Assembly: GCA_003014445.1 (NCBI GenBank)
Contig: PYGH01000015.1
Span: 1 to 45,894, forward strand
Source: Fusobacterium naviforme
GTDB taxonomy: Bacteria > Bacillota > Clostridia > Lachnospirales > Lachnospiraceae
Direction: 5' to 3'
Length of the DNA: 45,894 nt
Shown here: one piece after another, positions 44,107-45,894 of the stretch
Layout of the letters: each line of letters starts with the position of its first letter
Numbering within the stretch: the stretch's first letter is position 1
Program-made: the position numbers and the translations under genes
Notes under the pieces: model-generated
Told to the model about the DNA's origin: nothing
The model's database searches: none
Seen by the model: only the letters and a program-made list of their open reading frames with translations

Positions 44107-44976
44107 ATGATCGGAACCGGGGAGCTTCGGCTCAGGGACGCGGGAAATGCAAGTATTCTGCGGGAGGTGATGGCGGCAGCGACACGGCTCAGGGAGCGGA
44201 GACCGCTGATCCACTGCATCACGAGCCCTATCGCGATCAATGACTGTGCAAATGTGCTGCTGGCAGTCGGTGCACGCCCCATCATGGCGGAGCATCCGGA
44301 TGAGGTGGCAGAGATCACCGGGATGTCAGAGGCTCTGGCGGTAAGCCTTGCAAATATTACAGATGCACGCATGGAGTCCATGATGCGCGCAGGGGGGCGC
44401 GCAAGGACACTGGGACGCCCGGTTGTGCTGGATGCAGTCGGAGTGACCTGCAGCTCTCTGCGGCTTACGCTTGCAAAGCGCTTTATGGAGCTGTGCAGAC
44501 CGGCAGTGGTCAAGGGAAACAGTTCAGAGATCCGTGCGCTCTCCGGAGCACGGTTTGGCAACTGTGGAGTAGATACAGCGGAAAGCGACCGGCTTCGACC
44601 GGATCAACCGGAGCGGATCCGGGAGATGGGAGAAATTGTCAGGACGCTGGCACGTCGCAGCGGAGCGGCAGTGCTTGTCACCGGAGAGGTGGATCTGCTC
44701 GGGGATGGCGAGCAGTTCTTTGCTATAGAAAATGGTGTTCCGGAGCTGGGTCTTGTCACAGGGACGGGCTGCATTCTGAATTGTCTGACTGCTGCATATC
44801 TTGCTGTGGCAGAGCCGCTCACTGCGGCGCTCACTGCGACGCTGCTTATGGGAATCGCCGGAGAACATGCCGACAGCAGTCACGGACTCGGGAGCTATCA
44901 TGTCGGGCTGATCGATGCCCTTTCGCGGATGAAGCTGGAGGAGCTCCCGGAGCGTGCAATGCTCAGAAAATTGTGA
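44107..44976 (+). CDS. thiM: hydroxyethylthiazole kinase
   Basis: A 289-residue ThiM. Features are HCITSPIAINDCANVLLAVG, ARPIMAEHPDEV, the PVVLDAVGV phosphate loop, VKGNSSEI and the catalytic-site GTGCILNCLTAA with the conserved Cys. It phosphorylates 4-methyl-5-hydroxyethylthiazole for thiamine salvage. The N-terminus has about 20 extra residues. AGGAGGGG precedes the ATG, one base after the thiW stop. The partner genes thiE and thiD are not in the window. Confidence 0.93.
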   Translation: MIGTGELRLRDAGNASILREVMAAATRLRERRPLIHCITSPIAINDCANVLLAVGARPIMAEHPDEVAEITGMSEALAVSLANITDARMESMMRAGGRARTLGRPVVLDAVGVTCSSLRLTLAKRFMELCRPAVVKGNSSEIRALSGARFGNCGVDTAESDRLRPDQPERIREMGEIVRTLARRSGAAVLVTGEVDLLGDGEQFFAIENGVPELGLVTGTGCILNCLTAAYLAVAEPLTAALTATLLMGIAGEHADSSHGLGSYHVGLIDALSRMKLEELPERAMLRKL

Positions 44977-45053
44977 GCGCAGCGCCTCCGGAGAAGCCCA
45001 GCGAGAGGAGAAAACAGCTGTACCTGGTAGACTGAAAGTTATCTCTCCATAAA

Positions 45054-45115
45054 TGTAAAGCACGCTTGACAAATAAAGAGAGGAGAAGTATTATTTCTGT
45101 AAAGCAAACTTTACA
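45054..45115. promoter_or_regulatory. promoter of the Xre-type regulator with two copies of an 18-bp operator
   Basis: The promoter on the plus strand is TTGACA (45066-45071), 17 bases, TATTAT (45089-45094). Operator 1, TGTAAAG-cacg-CTTGACA (45054-45071), covers the -35 box. Operator 2, TGTAAAG-caaa-CTTTACA (45098-45115), covers the transcription start and is a perfect palindrome. This arrangement suggests autorepression by the regulator downstream. Confidence 0.75.
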
Positions 45116-45188
45116 AAAATGGATATGCACGTTCCTTCCGTGAGCATTTCGGAGTTGGCGAATGTGTGTGACAGGAGGGCAGACTTCT

Positions 45189-45410
45189 GTGAGGAACAGA
45201 ATTGAGGAGATCAGAAAGAAACAGGGGATTCGCCAGGAGGAATTTTCCCGGGCGCTGGGCGTCTCCAGGCAGACGATCAGCTCACTGGAGAATGGGAGAT
45301 ACAATCCGTCCATCTTACTGGCACATCGGATCGCCGTCTACTTTGGGCTGACGATAGAGGAAGTGTTTCTTTTTGAGGAGGAGTCGGTGGAGGTGCAGAA
45401 TGAGAAATAG
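45189..45410 (+). CDS. Xre-family helix-turn-helix regulator
   Basis: A 73-residue DNA-binding protein starting at GTG 45189, chosen because AGGAGG lies 10 bases upstream. The HTH_3 domain fills it: IEEIRKKQGIRQEEFSRALG, VSRQTISSLENGRYNPSILL, and a short acidic tail. It resembles small repressors paired with DUF2178-like membrane proteins in Firmicutes. It overlaps the next gene by about 11 bases. Confidence 0.9.
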   Translation: MRNRIEEIRKKQGIRQEEFSRALGVSRQTISSLENGRYNPSILLAHRIAVYFGLTIEEVFLFEEESVEVQNEK

Positions 45411-45801
45411 AAGAGAGCTGTTTGTCAGTATGATCGCTGTAATTTGCGGGGCGGCACTGGTAATCTGTGCGGTAAGTGGAACCCTGGATTCGTTTTGGGC
45501 GGGCATTGGAGGAGGTATTGCATCTGTCAGGCTGTGGCAGCTCCTGCGGCTGTGGCGCAGCAGAAGAGATCCGGAATATCGGGAGCGGATGCGTATCGCC
45601 TCGTCGGATGAACGCAATCGCTATATTGCGTCAAAGGCATGGGGAGCCGCTGCACAGCTGCAGATGCTGCTGGCGTTTCTGGCAATGTTTGTCTTTCAGT
45701 TGCGCGGAGAGAAGGCGCTTATGATGCTCTCAGCCGGATCAATCTGTGTCGTGAGCTTCGCTTACGCTGTGTTTTATCTGATCTACAACAGACGCATGTA
45801 G
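45400..45801 (+). CDS. small membrane protein (DUF2178/DUF3796-like), partner of the Xre regulator
   Basis: A 133-residue protein, ATG 45400 (GGAGGTGCAG upstream), overlapping the regulator stop. Four hydrophobic stretches frame the segment PEYRERMRIASSDERNRYIA, a charged motif common in such proteins. Its role is unknown; it may be an immunity, stress or signal-sensing partner of the regulator. Confidence 0.75.
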   Translation: MRNRRELFVSMIAVICGAALVICAVSGTLDSFWAGIGGGIASVRLWQLLRLWRSRRDPEYRERMRIASSDERNRYIASKAWGAAAQLQMLLAFLAMFVFQLRGEKALMMLSAGSICVVSFAYAVFYLIYNRRM

Positions 45802-45845
45802 CGCTTCGCGCTGCTGCATCCTCATTGCAGGGCGTGTCATGAACT

Positions 45846-45881
45846 TTGCCTCCCCTCCTGTGCAAGCACACTGGGGAGGCA
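45846..45881 (+). terminator. hairpin after the small membrane protein gene
   Basis: Arms TGCCTCCCC and GGGGAGGCA with an inner TGC/GCA pairing. No T-run is seen before the window ends, so its action as a terminator is likely but not certain. Confidence 0.55.
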
Positions 45882-45894
45882 GAGTTATGACATA

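Noticed and set aside
43374-44561. 395-codon antisense frame over thiW-thiM
   Set aside because: It covers two well-recognised genes on the plus strand and shows shadow-like composition.

Overview
The window looks like a chromosomal segment of a low-to-mid GC Firmicute, most likely a gut- or mouth-associated member of the Clostridia (Lachnospirales/Eubacteriales type). The reasons are strong GGAGG ribosome binding sites, an MPKTG sortase signal with Cna-B domains, clostridial-type transporters, a thiW-thiM pair behind a terminator-bearing leader, and group II intron and IS3/IS256 debris. I cannot name a species. No tRNA array, rRNA, CRISPR array or phage module was found.

Region 1 (1-1.6 kb) is an insertion-sequence graveyard: the end of an IS256-type transposase, the 3' end of a class II aldolase gene, a badly deleted IS3 element, and a second IS256 fragment in the opposite direction. 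Region 2 (1.6-11.5 kb) is visibly more AT-rich than what follows (one sampled 60-base line at 2101 is 32% GC, one at 14161 is 53%). It reads like an acquired metabolic island: an amino-acid permease, a LytS-like sensor kinase with a response regulator carrying a winged-helix (SARP/OmpR-like) output domain, a cysteine hydrolase of the isochorismatase fold, an ornithine/alanine-racemase-like PLP enzyme, a polysaccharide-deacetylase-fold hydrolase with an extra C-terminal region, and an NCS1 (hydantoin/allantoin/nucleobase) permease. The last enzymes are divergently transcribed around a striking nested palindrome. Together they suggest uptake and opening of a cyclic ureide or amide, decarbamoylation and racemisation of the released amino acid. 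This is inference.

Region 3 (11.6-18.4 kb): a DIP1984-family gene is followed by a sequence that can fold with a T-arm and paired ends (a tRNA-like or Y-RNA-like RNA candidate). Then come a terminator, a YjiH-type membrane protein, and a block of seven 24-bp direct repeats that runs up to a MoxR-type ATPase / VWA-protein operon. This operon ends in a PTS Enzyme I gene split by a frameshift exactly between its two domains. Region 4 (18.4-28.6 kb): DUF4870 protein, a decayed iron ABC transporter, AhpC, a YcxB-like protein, an NSS sodium symporter, an intact single-ORF IS3 element, a macro-domain protein / 3-methyladenine glycosylase / methyltransferase group, and a lactate-dehydrogenase-like enzyme with an internally shortened lactate permease and a small membrane protein.

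Region 5 (28.7-38.6 kb): a TetR-controlled operon of two ABC exporter halves and a MATE pump, a RsiV-like lipoprotein, and a CofE-like gene divergent from a LysR regulator. Region 6 (38.7-45.9 kb): remnants of a group II intron and of a DUF4143 ATPase, a 1186-residue sortase-anchored surface protein with beta-helix and three Cna-B domains (two recently duplicated), the thiazole-salvage pair thiW-thiM behind a structured terminator leader, and an autoregulated-looking Xre regulator with a small membrane protein.
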